A stretch of DNA of 41,772 nucleotides, taken from Lysobacteraceae bacterium. Its GTDB lineage: Bacteria; Pseudomonadota; Gammaproteobacteria; Xanthomonadales; Ahniellaceae. Below the pieces are notes generated by a model. The model did no database searches. It saw only the letters and a list, made by a program, of their open reading frames with translations, and was not told the origin of the DNA. Location of the stretch: the NCBI GenBank assembly GCA_002995625.1, contig PVBP01000020.1:1-41772 (forward strand), given 5' to 3'. This document shows positions 16,953 through 26,679 of this stretch, piece after piece; the stretch's first letter is position 1, and each line of letters starts with the position of its first letter. Both the position numbers and the translations under genes were made by a program.

Positions 16953-19319
16953 TCAATGCGCGGGGTCGAGCACGAGGAGCCGCGCGCGGTCGTGCTGCCC
17001 GCTGGCGTCGAGCGCGACGATCACCTGCTCGCCCGGCGTCTCGAAACGGTGGCGCAGCGGACGCCCGGGCCGGCTGCGGCCGATCAGGCGGTCGTTGACG
17101 AGCCAGGACACCTCGCCGTCGGCGCCGATCGCGGCGAGATCGAGCGCGGGCGCACGCGTCGCCCCGGGCGCCGGTCGAAGCACGAGGCCGTCGAGTCGGC
17201 CGTCGATGCGCAGGCGGCCGCGCGCGGGTCCATCGCCGTCGGCGAGGCAGCCCGGCGCCCAGTCCGGAATCCGCGAGGCGGCGCGCGCCGAGGCCGGCAG
17301 CCAGGGCCCGAGCCGGGTCGGCCAGCGGGCCACGTGCTGCGTTCGGGTCGGGCCCGGCGCGCAGTCGAGGCGCACGCGACCGCCGCTTGCGGCATCGACG
17401 AGCAGCGTTCGCGCGAGGCTCGCGCCGTCCGGCTCGTGGCGGTCCGGCAGGGTCGGCGGCGCATGGCCGTCGAGCGTCCACGCCTCGAACCGTCGATGGC
17501 ACAGCAACGGGTCGGCATGGGCCGACTCCGCGATGCCGAGCGGCCAGCAGATTGCGACTCGCTCGACGCCCGGTGGCGGTGTCGGCCAGGCGGCATCGCC
17601 GGCGCCGCGCGGCAGCGCGTCGGCCAGCGCGACCAGCAGCGGGAGCGCGGTGAGCGCGCCGTACTGGCCGGGCATCGGCGTGCCGTCGGGCCGTCCGATC
17701 CACACGCCGATGATCCAGCGCGGCGTGACGCCGATCGCCCAGGCGTCGCGGAAGCCGTAGCTGGTGCCGGTCTTCCACGCGAGCCGCGCGCGGCCCGAGA
17801 GGTCGAGTCCGGCGATCCCGTCGCCGGGCCGGCCCTCGGCCCCGAGCATCCCGCGCACGATCCACGCGGCGCCCTCGCTCATCAGGCGGCGCTCGTCGAT
17901 CGGCTGGTCGGGTCGGTGCCGCGGGGTGGCCGCGAGGCCGCCGCGCGCGAGCGCCGCATAGCCGCCGACGAGATCCTCGAGCGAGGTCGCGACCCCGCCG
18001 AGCGCGAGCGCCAGGTTCGGCGTCGCGCCGCGCGGCAGCGCGAGATCGACCCCGGCGTGGTGCAGCCGTGCCGCGAAGCGCGCCGGCGTGACCCGTTCGA
18101 GCAGATCGACCGCGGGCACGTTGAGCGAAAGCCGGAGCGCATCGCCCGCGGTCACCGGTCCACGGAACACGTCGCCGAAGTTGGCCGGCCGGTACCCGTC
18201 GAAGTCCTGCGGCGCGTCGACCATCAGGCTGGCCGAGTGGATCAGTCCCTCGTCGAGCGCGAGTGCGTAGACGAACGGCTTCAGGGCCGAGCCGGGCGAG
18301 CGACGCGCGACGACCATGTCGACGTGACCTGCACGGTCGGGATCGGCAAAGCGGCCCGACCCGACGTAGGCGTGGGTTTCGAGGCTCGCGGCCTCGACCA
18401 CGAGCACCGCGGCGCCGGTGCGCTCGGGCAGGCGCGCGAGATGCGCCGCGACGCGCGCCTCGACCACCTGCTGCAGGCGCGGGTCGATCGTGGTCCGGAT
18501 CAGGCCTGCCGCGGGCTGCTCGCGTCGCAGCCGCTCGGCGAGCAGCGCGGCCGCGAGAGGTGGCCGCAGCGTGCGCGCGACCACCGGCTCGGCCTCGGCC
18601 TCGGCGAGTACCGTCGTCGGCCAGACGCGGTGATCGGCGAGGCGCGCGAGGACCTTGTCGCGGGCCGCGCGCGCCGCCTCGGGATGGCGGTCCGGCCGCA
18701 GCCGGCTCGGCGCCTGCGGCAGCACGGCCAGCAGCGCGGCCTCGCTGTGCGAGAGCCGATCCGGAGGCTTGCCGAGGTACGCGTGGCTGGCCGCGGCCAC
18801 GCCTTCGAGATTGCCGCCGAACGGCGCGCGTTCGAGATAGAGCTGGAGGATCTCGCGCTTGGACAGGCGCCGCTCGAGCTGCAGCGCGCGGACGATCTGC
18901 CGCAGCTTGCCGGCCGGCGTGCGCGGGATCGGCTCGATCAGCCGTGCGACCTGCATCGTCAGCGTCGAGCCGCCGGAGACGACCCGCCCGTGGCGAAGCG
19001 CCTGGACCAGCGCCCGCGCCAGCGCGAGCGGATCGACGCCCGGATGGACGAAGAAGCGTCGGTCTTCGTAGCCGATCAGCGCCTCGAGGTAACGCGGCGA
19101 CACGGCCTCCGGGGCGACCGGGTAGCGCCAGGTGCCCGCCGCGGTCGGGAACGCCCGCAGCGGCATGCCGTCGCGGGCGACGACCAGCACCGGCCGTTCC
19201 GCGTCGGCGCCCGGGATCGGCGGGGGGAATCCCCGGTCGAGCGCGAGCGTCGCCAGCGCGATGCCGAGCGCCGCGGCGCCCGCGATCGCGATCTCGCGTC
19301 GGCGCGCGGTCGTCGGCAT
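16953..19319 (-). CDS. pbpC: Penicillin-binding protein 1C, bifunctional glycosyltransferase/transpeptidase
   Basis: A periplasmic class A penicillin-binding protein of 788 residues anchored by one N-terminal helix (about residues 10-28). The glycosyltransferase domain (about 60-240) has catalytic Glu85 in GYEDRRFFVHPG and GGSTLTMQVARL. The transpeptidase domain (about 300-600) has Ser344-x-x-Lys347 (PGSALKPF), Ser398-Leu-Asn400, and Lys516-Thr-Gly (WKTGTSYG). A PbpC-specific C-terminal domain follows. It starts four bases after the alpha-2-macroglobulin stop, the common yfhM-pbpC arrangement in which the two act together in the periplasm, with PbpC thought to repair peptidoglycan after a breach. 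Confidence 0.96.
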   Translation of the reverse strand: MPTTARRREIAIAGAAALGIALATLALDRGFPPPIPGADAERPVLVVARDGMPLRAFPTAAGTWRYPVAPEAVSPRYLEALIGYEDRRFFVHPGVDPLALARALVQALRHGRVVSGGSTLTMQVARLIEPIPRTPAGKLRQIVRALQLERRLSKREILQLYLERAPFGGNLEGVAAASHAYLGKPPDRLSHSEAALLAVLPQAPSRLRPDRHPEAARAARDKVLARLADHRVWPTTVLAEAEAEPVVARTLRPPLAAALLAERLRREQPAAGLIRTTIDPRLQQVVEARVAAHLARLPERTGAAVLVVEAASLETHAYVGSGRFADPDRAGHVDMVVARRSPGSALKPFVYALALDEGLIHSASLMVDAPQDFDGYRPANFGDVFRGPVTAGDALRLSLNVPAVDLLERVTPARFAARLHHAGVDLALPRGATPNLALALGGVATSLEDLVGGYAALARGGLAATPRHRPDQPIDERRLMSEGAAWIVRGMLGAEGRPGDGIAGLDLSGRARLAWKTGTSYGFRDAWAIGVTPRWIIGVWIGRPDGTPMPGQYGALTALPLLVALADALPRGAGDAAWPTPPPGVERVAICWPLGIAESAHADPLLCHRRFEAWTLDGHAPPTLPDRHEPDGASLARTLLVDAASGGRVRLDCAPGPTRTQHVARWPTRLGPWLPASARAASRIPDWAPGCLADGDGPARGRLRIDGRLDGLVLRPAPGATRAPALDLAAIGADGEVSWLVNDRLIGRSRPGRPLRHRFETPGEQVIVALDASGQHDRARLLVLDPAH

Positions 19320-19323
19320 CGCG

Positions 19324-22300
19324 TCAGCGCGGCGGCGCGACCTCGATCCGCGCCGGGATCGCCTCGCCGATCGATCGCAGCGTCGGCCGGTACATGTCCT
19401 CGACGAACGGCGGCGGCACCACGAAGCTGCCGGGGGACACCGCGCGCGCCAGGTACATCAGCGTGACCTCGCCGCCGTGGAGTTCGACCGCGGCGACGTA
19501 GCGGTCGTCGCGGTACTCCTCGAATCGCGGCTGCGCGCGCGCATAGCGATCGCCGAGCGCGATGCCGTCGATCTCGACCGAGCCCCACGCGACCGGGTCG
19601 GTCAGGTTCAGGTTCTCGACCTCGAGCCCGCCCGGCACGAGGTCCACGACCAGCGCGTCGCGGATCGGCTCGGCCGAGCCGATGTCGAGGCGGACCACGA
19701 GCAGGTCGCCCTCCGCGAGACGTCCGCCGGTCCACGGCCTGCCGTCCGGCGTGAAGTAGCGGCGCCGGATGCTCAGCGTCTCGCTGGATGTCGGCTCGAA
19801 GGTCGCCGGAATGCCGGCCGCCTCCTCGATCACGTAGAGCGGCATGCCGCCCGATGGCGTGACCCGGATGCCGGCGGCCAGCTCCTCGGCGCCGACGCTG
19901 CGCGAGACCGTCGAGATGCCGGTGCGCTCCTCGACCCGGCCGCCGGCCGCGATGCTCGCGGCGAAGCTGCGGGGTGCGGTCGACGCGAGGGTCTGGCCGA
20001 GACGCAGGATCGCGACCTGCTCCTGCGTGCTGAGGTACAGCGCCTCGCCACGTCCGCCGAGCCGCCGGGCCAGTTCGATCGCGCGGGCCTCGTGCTCGGG
20101 CCGGGCGAGACCCTCCGCACGCGCGATCGCGAGCATCAGCGCGAGGTCGCGGGTCTCGGAGCCATAGTCTCCGAGCCAGCGCGGGCGATCGAAGGACTTC
20201 GAGAACGCCTCGTCGACCGCGACCCGCGCGCGTGCCGCATCGCCCATGCGCTTGAGCGCCGCGCCAAGGTGGACCAGCGGCAGCGGCGTCACGAACTTGC
20301 CGCGCTCGTTGTCGTGGAGCGCGCGCAGCGTGCCGACCGGGGCGCGCTCGACCTTCGCGAGCACCCAGCCCGCCCACGCCATCTCGGCCAGCCGGACGTG
20401 CTCGTAGTGGTCGAGCGCCCAGTTCGTGTTGCCGCCGGCGAGCAGGTCCTCGCGCAGCCGCTCGAGCGCGCGATCGAGCACCTCGGCCGGCACGGCGGCC
20501 CCGGCCTCGCGCGCGGCCAGCAGGAACTCGGTGACGATCGGCGTCATCGTCGTGACCGCTTCGGCCTCGCCGGGCCAGAACGCGAAGTGACCGCTGTCGG
20601 TCTGCATCGAGCCGATCCGCGCGATCGCAAGGTCCAGCATCGCGGCGCGCCGCGCCTCGTCGATCGCAAGGCGGGCTCCGGCCGGGTCGGTGATCGCGAG
20701 CTCGCCGATCCCGAGACGATCGCGATCCCCGGCGCCGAGCAGCAGCGGCCAGGCCTTGGCGGTGGTCTGCTCGATGCAGCCGTACGGATAGGCCGCGAGT
20801 TGCCGCGCCGCCGCCGCATACGGCAACGGCGGCAGGGTCGTGATCGCGAGTCGCTGGGTGACCGTTTCGGGAATCAGCCCGCGCCGCAGCGCCGGCGACG
20901 GGCTGATCGGCGCCGGCGACTCGATCACCGTCGCGCTGGCGCGCGCGACCTCGGGCCAGGCCGGGCGGACCGCGACGCGGAAGCGGCGGTCGATCTCGAT
21001 CTCCGGGCCGGTGACGCGCGCGCGCAGCTCGCCGACACCGAAGACGCCGGTCGCCTCGAGCGGGATCTCGACCGTGCGACGCTCGCCCTGCGCGATCGCG
21101 ATCCGCGAGGGCGCGGCCTGCACGGCGACCGGTCCGCTCGCCGTGACCGAGAGCGTGAACTCGCCGTCGCGGCCGGAGAGGTTGGTCAGGTCCAGCGTCA
21201 GGCGCGAGCGGTCGCCGGGCGCGAGCACGCGCGGCGTGCTCGCTTCCGCGACCAGCGGCGCGCGCACGACCGTCTCGACCTCGGCCGCGCCGTAGCGGTC
21301 CTCGCCGTAGACCAGCGCGCGGACCTTGAGCGTGCCGTTGAAGTCCGGCACCGGCAGCTCGACGCGCGCCTTGCCGTCGGCGCCGATCGCGACCGTCTCG
21401 GCGAGGAGATCGACGGTCTCGACGACCGCGTTCGGGCGCCGCGAGCCCGGCAGGGTCGGCAGAGCCATGTCGCCGCCGTAGCGCAGGCGCGCCTTCTGGC
21501 CGGCCAGGCTCTCGACCACGCGGGCGTAGAGGTCGCGCGCCTCGACGCCGTACGCGCGCCGGGCGAAGAACCACGCGGCCGCGTCGGGCAACGCGAAGCG
21601 CGTGATGTTGAGCACGCCGAGATCGACCGCGCTGACGCGGACGCGCGCGGCGCGACCGGCGAGCGCCGGCGCGTCGATGTCCACGGTCAGGTTGCGCTGC
21701 GGGCGCATCGTGTCGGGCGCGGCGAGCGTGACCGCGAGCGTCCGGTCGCTCCGATCGAGCGGCACGTGCGCGATGCCGACCGCGCGCTTCGGGGTCATGC
21801 CCTCGCGGCTCGAGCCGGGGCGGAACGACAGCACGGTCAGGTAGACGTCGTGGCGCTCCCATGCCGCGTCGAACGGGATCCGCACCGTGGCGCCGGCGCG
21901 GGCCTCGATCGTGGTTTCCCACAGCACGCGGTCGGATTCGAGCAGCACCAGCGCCGGGCCCTCGTGCGGTGGCGTCAGCGTCGCGACGATCGTGTCGCCG
22001 CCGCGGTAGGCCGGCTTGTCGAGCGCGATCCTGACCCGGTCCGGACGCGGCGCATCGCCGGCGTCCTCGTCCCAGCCCCAGCCGGCGCGGAACGGCAGCC
22101 GGAAGGCGAGGCCGGTCGCCGGGTCGGTCACCTCGAGCCGATACTCGCCCCACTCGACGTCGAACTCGAGCGGCGCGACGCCACCGGCCGGCACGTCGAC
22201 GCGACGGGTCGCCACGGTCTCGAAGCGGCGCGTGAAGTCGGCGCGCCAGCCGGTCTGCGGGTCGAAGGTCCAGTGCCAGTCGCGGTGCTCGCGGATCAGG

Positions 22301-24219
22301 CTGGCCTCGAGGCCCGACCCGGCGACGCGGTTGCCGTCGGCATCGGCGCGGACCAGCTCGAAGCGGGCGCGGTCGTCGTAGGGAGCGCCGTCGGCGAGAT
22401 CGAACAGCGGTCGCGCGCCGACCAGCGCATCGGCCGGCCACACGGTGCGGACCAGATTGCGCGAGATCGCCCGGCCGCCGGTCTCGAACACGCTGCCCTG
22501 CACGGCAACGGTCACCGGACCCGTCAGGCGTACCCCTTCGAGCACCGGGACCTCGGCCTCGAGCGTCCCGTCGCGTTCGAGGGTCGTGTCGACGACGTCG
22601 ACCGGGGCGGTCGGCAGCTCCTGCAGCGCGTCGCCGAACACGAAGCCCTTGAGCTGCGGCAGCGGCTCGGTCGCGTTGGCGACGGCGAGCTTCGCGGTGA
22701 AGCGCAGCCCCGCGGCCGGCGCGCCGTAGAGGTAGTCGGCGCGGACGCGCAGCGGCAGCGCCTCGCCCGGCGCGATCCGCGCGGCCGGCGAATCGAAGTC
22801 GAGCTTGATCCGCTCGGGCAGGAACTCCTCGACCCGGAAGCGGAACACGTGCGCGGGCCGCTCGTCGGCCGGATCGGTCGAGAATCCGATCTGCCAGCGG
22901 CCGGTCGGCGCGTCGGCCGGGATCGCGCGCGTCAGCGCGTAGTGCCCGAGCTCGCCCGGCTCGAGTCGCAGTCTCGCCAGCGTGCGGCCGTCGGGCTGGT
23001 TCAGGCGCGCGAACAGCGGCTGCGACGGCATCGCCCGCCCGTCGGGGTCGCGCAGCAGCGCGTCGACGCGCAGCGTCTCGCCCGGCCGGTAGAGGTCGCG
23101 GCCGGACCACGGGAAGATCTCGGCCGGACGATGAGGCCGGCCGTCGATCGTGAACTCGGAGAGGTCCAGCGCCGGCTGGCGGAAGGACAGCAGCGACAGG
23201 TCGCGGCCGTGGCGCGCGACCAGCACGAAGCGCGGGTCGAAGCGCCATGCGAAACGTGCCAGGCCACGCGCATCGGTCTCGGCGCTCGCGACCTCCTCGC
23301 CGCGCTCGTTGCGCAGGCTCAGCGTGACCCGTGCCTTGGGCTTTCCGGTCTCGAGCGAGGCGGTGTGGACGAGGATCTCGTCGCGGTAGTGGCGGACGTT
23401 GAGCCCGATGTCCGAGACGAAGAACATCGCGGTGTCGTAGTTCGAGTCGAACGTCCCCGGCCGGCGCAGCACGGCGAAGTAGAGCCCCGGCTCGGCGAGT
23501 TCCCGGATGTCGCGCACCGGCAGGTACGACACGCTGCGCTCGTTCGGGGCGCCCGACAGCGCGAAGCGGTTCGAATAGACCGACTCGGTCCAGCGCGCGA
23601 GCGACCCGAGACGCCAGCCGTAGAGGCGCTGGTTCCTCGGATAGGCCTCGAGGAACCGCGGCAGGTCGCGCTCGCGCACGCGCAGGAACTCGACGTCGAC
23701 CTCGGAGACGTTCAGCGCGATCACCGGCAGGCCGCGCGACTCGAAGGACGGCAACACGTTGCCCTGGCCGGCGAAGCCGACGATCGGCTCGAGCGGCCCG
23801 GTGTAGACGGTCTTCTCGATCGCGGCCCCGAGGGTCGCGCCGTCGGCCGACTCGAGCTCGCCCGACAGCGTGACGCGGTAGTGGGTGTCGGCGGCGAGGT
23901 ACGGGAAGCGCAGCGTCACGCCGTCATCGGCCAGCGCCCAGCTGCCGGAGACCGAAGCCCCGTCGGCACGGGCGATCCTGATCCGATCGTCGAAGCGCTG
24001 GCCCGATGCCAGTCGCTGGGTGAAGCCCAGCACGACCGCCGGACGTCCCTCGAAGGGCTCGCTGCCGGCCGAGGCCAGCCCGAACGGCGCGTCGGCGGTG
24101 GTCTCCACGACCGGAACCGGCACCGCCTCGGGTGGCTCGCGGCGGCAGCCGCCAAGCGCGAGCACGACGACGGCCAGCGCGACCAGCGAGGATCGCGTGG
24201 CGGCAAGAAGAACGCCCAT
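19324..24219 (-). CDS. yfhM: Bacterial alpha-2-macroglobulin lipoprotein
   Basis: A 1631-residue periplasmic protease trap of the YfhM type (E. coli protein about 1650 residues). The ATG at 24219 has AAGGGG upstream and gives a lipoprotein signal ending LALGGC. The thioester motif is intact: Cys1148 in YPYGCIEQTTAKAW, so it belongs to the reactive-thioester class that covalently traps proteases. The N-terminal half holds macroglobulin-type beta domains; the thioester-containing alpha/alpha domain spans about residues 1130-1450. It overlaps no gene and is followed after four bases by pbpC. A TATACT box on the minus strand (24266-24271) is a plausible -10 for the whole four-gene run. Confidence 0.96.
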   Translation of the reverse strand: MGVLLAATRSSLVALAVVVLALGGCRREPPEAVPVPVVETTADAPFGLASAGSEPFEGRPAVVLGFTQRLASGQRFDDRIRIARADGASVSGSWALADDGVTLRFPYLAADTHYRVTLSGELESADGATLGAAIEKTVYTGPLEPIVGFAGQGNVLPSFESRGLPVIALNVSEVDVEFLRVRERDLPRFLEAYPRNQRLYGWRLGSLARWTESVYSNRFALSGAPNERSVSYLPVRDIRELAEPGLYFAVLRRPGTFDSNYDTAMFFVSDIGLNVRHYRDEILVHTASLETGKPKARVTLSLRNERGEEVASAETDARGLARFAWRFDPRFVLVARHGRDLSLLSFRQPALDLSEFTIDGRPHRPAEIFPWSGRDLYRPGETLRVDALLRDPDGRAMPSQPLFARLNQPDGRTLARLRLEPGELGHYALTRAIPADAPTGRWQIGFSTDPADERPAHVFRFRVEEFLPERIKLDFDSPAARIAPGEALPLRVRADYLYGAPAAGLRFTAKLAVANATEPLPQLKGFVFGDALQELPTAPVDVVDTTLERDGTLEAEVPVLEGVRLTGPVTVAVQGSVFETGGRAISRNLVRTVWPADALVGARPLFDLADGAPYDDRARFELVRADADGNRVAGSGLEASLIREHRDWHWTFDPQTGWRADFTRRFETVATRRVDVPAGGVAPLEFDVEWGEYRLEVTDPATGLAFRLPFRAGWGWDEDAGDAPRPDRVRIALDKPAYRGGDTIVATLTPPHEGPALVLLESDRVLWETTIEARAGATVRIPFDAAWERHDVYLTVLSFRPGSSREGMTPKRAVGIAHVPLDRSDRTLAVTLAAPDTMRPQRNLTVDIDAPALAGRAARVRVSAVDLGVLNITRFALPDAAAWFFARRAYGVEARDLYARVVESLAGQKARLRYGGDMALPTLPGSRRPNAVVETVDLLAETVAIGADGKARVELPVPDFNGTLKVRALVYGEDRYGAAEVETVVRAPLVAEASTPRVLAPGDRSRLTLDLTNLSGRDGEFTLSVTASGPVAVQAAPSRIAIAQGERRTVEIPLEATGVFGVGELRARVTGPEIEIDRRFRVAVRPAWPEVARASATVIESPAPISPSPALRRGLIPETVTQRLAITTLPPLPYAAAARQLAAYPYGCIEQTTAKAWPLLLGAGDRDRLGIGELAITDPAGARLAIDEARRAAMLDLAIARIGSMQTDSGHFAFWPGEAEAVTTMTPIVTEFLLAAREAGAAVPAEVLDRALERLREDLLAGGNTNWALDHYEHVRLAEMAWAGWVLAKVERAPVGTLRALHDNERGKFVTPLPLVHLGAALKRMGDAARARVAVDEAFSKSFDRPRWLGDYGSETRDLALMLAIARAEGLARPEHEARAIELARRLGGRGEALYLSTQEQVAILRLGQTLASTAPRSFAASIAAGGRVEERTGISTVSRSVGAEELAAGIRVTPSGGMPLYVIEEAAGIPATFEPTSSETLSIRRRYFTPDGRPWTGGRLAEGDLLVVRLDIGSAEPIRDALVVDLVPGGLEVENLNLTDPVAWGSVEIDGIALGDRYARAQPRFEEYRDDRYVAAVELHGGEVTLMYLARAVSPGSFVVPPPFVEDMYRPTLRSIGEAIPARIEVAPPR

Positions 24220-24265
24220 GGATGTCCCCTTCACGCCCGCGCGCACCGGCGCGGAATGCGGGTCG

Positions 24266-24271
24266 AGTATA
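24266..24271 (-). promoter_or_regulatory. Possible -10 element for the yfhM-pbpC run
   Basis: The minus strand reads TATACT here, 46 bases upstream of the yfhM start. A matching -35 box at 17-18 bases is poor, so this is tentative. Confidence 0.35.
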
Positions 24272-24436
24272 GGCGTCGACGATGTCCGATTCGGACCGTC
24301 GGCGGCCCGTGCCGGGGCGGCGGCCGGGCGCGACGCGGGCATCGCCGAGCGGGCGTCCGCTCGCGTCGACCGACCGGTTGCGGAATCCGGGCCCTTTGCG
24401 CGTAGGACGGACGGGTTCGCTGCTGGAGGACGCTCG

Positions 24437-25930
24437 ATGCCGTTCGCTCGATTCATCGCCTGGACCGCCGGTCTCGTCATCGCCGGGCTGGTCGCGCCGG
24501 CGGCCGCGCAGAACACCCACCTCGTGACGTCCACGGCCCCGACCGGGCCCGGCTCGCTGCCGGCCGCGATCGCGGCGATGCAGGCCAACGGCCAGACCCA
24601 GATCCTGCGCTTCCAGCTGCCGCCGGGCAGCACGATCACGCTGACCTCGAGCCTGCCCGATCTCGTCGGCAGTTCGGTCGAGATCATCGGCACCGACACG
24701 CCCGGACTCGTGATCGACGGTGCCGGGCTGCATCGGATCATTCGCTATCCGGACGGCCAGAGCCTCCTGCTCCGCGACGTGACCCTGCGCAACGGCCGCA
24801 ACGCTCCTTTCGGCGGCTGCCTCTCCAGTAGCGCGTCGATGACCCAGGTCTTCGACAGCGCCTTCATCGGCTGTCGCACCGACGGCACCCCAGGGAGCGG
24901 TAGCAGCGGCGGCGCGGTGCGGGCGGGCAACGCCCTCAGGCTCACGCGGACCCGGTTCGAGGGCAACGTCGCGGGCGACGGCGGGATCGTCGATCTTTCG
25001 CTGGGCGGGGGTGCCGTGTCGTTCACCGGGTCGAGCCTGCTGATCGAGCAGAGCAGCTTCATCGGCAACTACACGCTGCGCACCGAGCGCCCGGTGGGCG
25101 GTTGCTTCGATGGCGTCGGCGGAGCGCTGAGCGCGACCGTCGCGACCGGCGGCAGCCTCCTGGTCCGCGATTCCCGCTTCGTCGGCAACGCCCATCGGTG
25201 CGGTTCCCCGACCGGGCCGTTCAGCGGGCAGGGCAGCGCGATCTCGCTGTTCGGACCGGCCGCGAATCCAACCCCGCTGTTCTCGATCGAGTCCACGTTC
25301 TTCGGCGGCAACCGCACCGGCAACGCCGCGATCTTCGTCCGCTCGGTCCGGCTCTCGGTGACCAACTCGATGTTCCACGACAACGTCGCGCGGACCGCGG
25401 GCGCGATCCTGGTCAGTCGCTCGATCGCGCCGCCCAACGAGACGATCGGCGAGCTGTCGCTGGTCAACACCACGTTCTGGCAGAACGGAAGCGAGACTTC
25501 GGGCGCGGACCTCGCGCTGGTCTCCGGCGCGTCGGCCGTGCGCCTGCTCCGCAACGTGCTGTTCGGGCCGACGGCCTCCGGCAGCAACTGTTCGCCGACG
25601 ACGTTCCAGGCCGACGCTGGCGCGGCGAACTTCGTCGCCGGCAACGACTGCGTCGCCTTCCTGCCGGGCGGCGAGACGATCACGCTCGAGTTCGCCGCGA
25701 ACAACGGCTTCGGCCTGCAGCCGCCGTCCGACCGCGACAGCCTGGTCCCGATCCTCGACCTTGCGCCCGGCAGCGTCGCGATCGACAACGGCGTCAATCC
25801 GGGCTGCCCGGCGCGCGATGCGCGGAACCTGGTCCGCCCGGTCGACGGCGACGGCAACGGCAGCGCGGTCTGCGACGTCGGCGCGATCGAGTGGCGGCTG
25901 CCGCTGCTGGTCAACGGTTTCGAGCCCTGA
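24437..25930 (+). CDS. Secreted beta-helix repeat protein ending in NGFEP
   Basis: A 497-residue secreted protein. The ATG at 24437 lies six bases after a GGAGGA ribosome site and begins a clear signal peptide (MPFARFIAWTAGLVIAGLVAPAAAQ). The mature part resembles right-handed parallel beta-helix proteins, with repeated short strands such as LLLRDVTLRNGR, LRLTRTRFEGNVAG and LRLSVTNSMFHDNVA, and an early VIDGAGLHRIIR turn seen in polymorphic outer-membrane and pectate-lyase-like folds. No catalytic residues are evident. It ends LLVNGFEP, a short tail like the GFE ends I recall on other secreted proteins of this bacterial group. It is divergent from yfhM and stops 30 bases before the convergent membrane protein gene. 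Confidence 0.85.
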   Translation: MPFARFIAWTAGLVIAGLVAPAAAQNTHLVTSTAPTGPGSLPAAIAAMQANGQTQILRFQLPPGSTITLTSSLPDLVGSSVEIIGTDTPGLVIDGAGLHRIIRYPDGQSLLLRDVTLRNGRNAPFGGCLSSSASMTQVFDSAFIGCRTDGTPGSGSSGGAVRAGNALRLTRTRFEGNVAGDGGIVDLSLGGGAVSFTGSSLLIEQSSFIGNYTLRTERPVGGCFDGVGGALSATVATGGSLLVRDSRFVGNAHRCGSPTGPFSGQGSAISLFGPAANPTPLFSIESTFFGGNRTGNAAIFVRSVRLSVTNSMFHDNVARTAGAILVSRSIAPPNETIGELSLVNTTFWQNGSETSGADLALVSGASAVRLLRNVLFGPTASGSNCSPTTFQADAGAANFVAGNDCVAFLPGGETITLEFAANNGFGLQPPSDRDSLVPILDLAPGSVAIDNGVNPGCPARDARNLVRPVDGDGNGSAVCDVGAIEWRLPLLVNGFEP

Positions 25931-25960
25931 ACGCCCCGACGCTCCCCCTCGACCCGCGGA

Positions 25961-26527
25961 TCAGGCCGATCCACCGAGCCCGGTGCGCGCGTCGGCCCGA
26001 CGGAACAGCAGGGCCGCGAGCGACCAGCCGCCGGTGAAGGCCAGCGCGGCGAGCGCGCCGGCCGTGTCGCCGAGCGCGACGGCGAGCGCGGCGACGAGGC
26101 CCTGCGCGACCGCGGTCGCGACCAGCACCCGGCCGAGTCGACGCGATTCGCCGCGGGCCAGGAGCGAACCGATCACCGCGATCGCCAGCACCACGGCGAC
26201 CGCGAGGTTCGCGGGGTGAGCCTCGTCGTGGATCAGCCCGACTGCCAGCGTGCCCCAGAGCAGCAGGAATCCGGTCATCGCGGCAACCAGGGCGCCGGCG
26301 CGCCAGCAGCGGTCGGCGGGACGGAACAGCGCGACGTCGACGAGCGCCGCGAGCCCGGCCAGCAGCACCGCCGCCAGCGCGAAATCGACGCCGGTCCAGC
26401 GCACCTCGTCGGTGAGGCGCATCGCGAGCCATGGCGCGGCGAGCAGCAGCCCGGCGATGGCCCAGGGGACGGCGCGCCACCCGGCGTGGGGGCGGCCGTC
26501 GGTGTTGGTCGGACGAACGGTTGGCAC
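25961..26527 (-). CDS. Small multi-pass membrane protein of unknown function
   Basis: A 188-residue protein with about six predicted membrane helices (roughly residues 19-37, 46-66, 76-98, 106-124, 132-150 and 155-175). The motif RLTDEVRWTGVDFALAAVLL resembles a small family of uncharacterised inner-membrane proteins that share a TDEV-W-DF pattern after the first helix. No transport or enzyme signature is visible. The start is GTG at 26527 without a good ribosome site; an internal ATG just before RLTDEV would drop the first helix and is less likely. It faces the beta-helix gene and is divergent from qmcA. Confidence 0.7.
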   Translation of the reverse strand: MPTVRPTNTDGRPHAGWRAVPWAIAGLLLAAPWLAMRLTDEVRWTGVDFALAAVLLAGLAALVDVALFRPADRCWRAGALVAAMTGFLLLWGTLAVGLIHDEAHPANLAVAVVLAIAVIGSLLARGESRRLGRVLVATAVAQGLVAALAVALGDTAGALAALAFTGGWSLAALLFRRADARTGLGGSA

Positions 26528-26679
26528 GGCGGTCTTAAGCCCGATCGGACGGCGACTCCGACGCTATCAGCGCCAGCCGCGCGGCGGATGGCTTTATCGA
26601 GGCGTCGGTCCGGACGGATACTGGCCGCGCCGCGCCGCTTCGTCGATACTGCGCCGCCCCGTCCCGCGAGGTCCCTTCG

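Noticed and set aside
19132-24405. 1757-residue open frame on the plus strand
   Set aside because: It is antisense to yfhM and pbpC, which are both recognisable with active-site motifs. The product is low-complexity Arg/Asp/Ala sequence.
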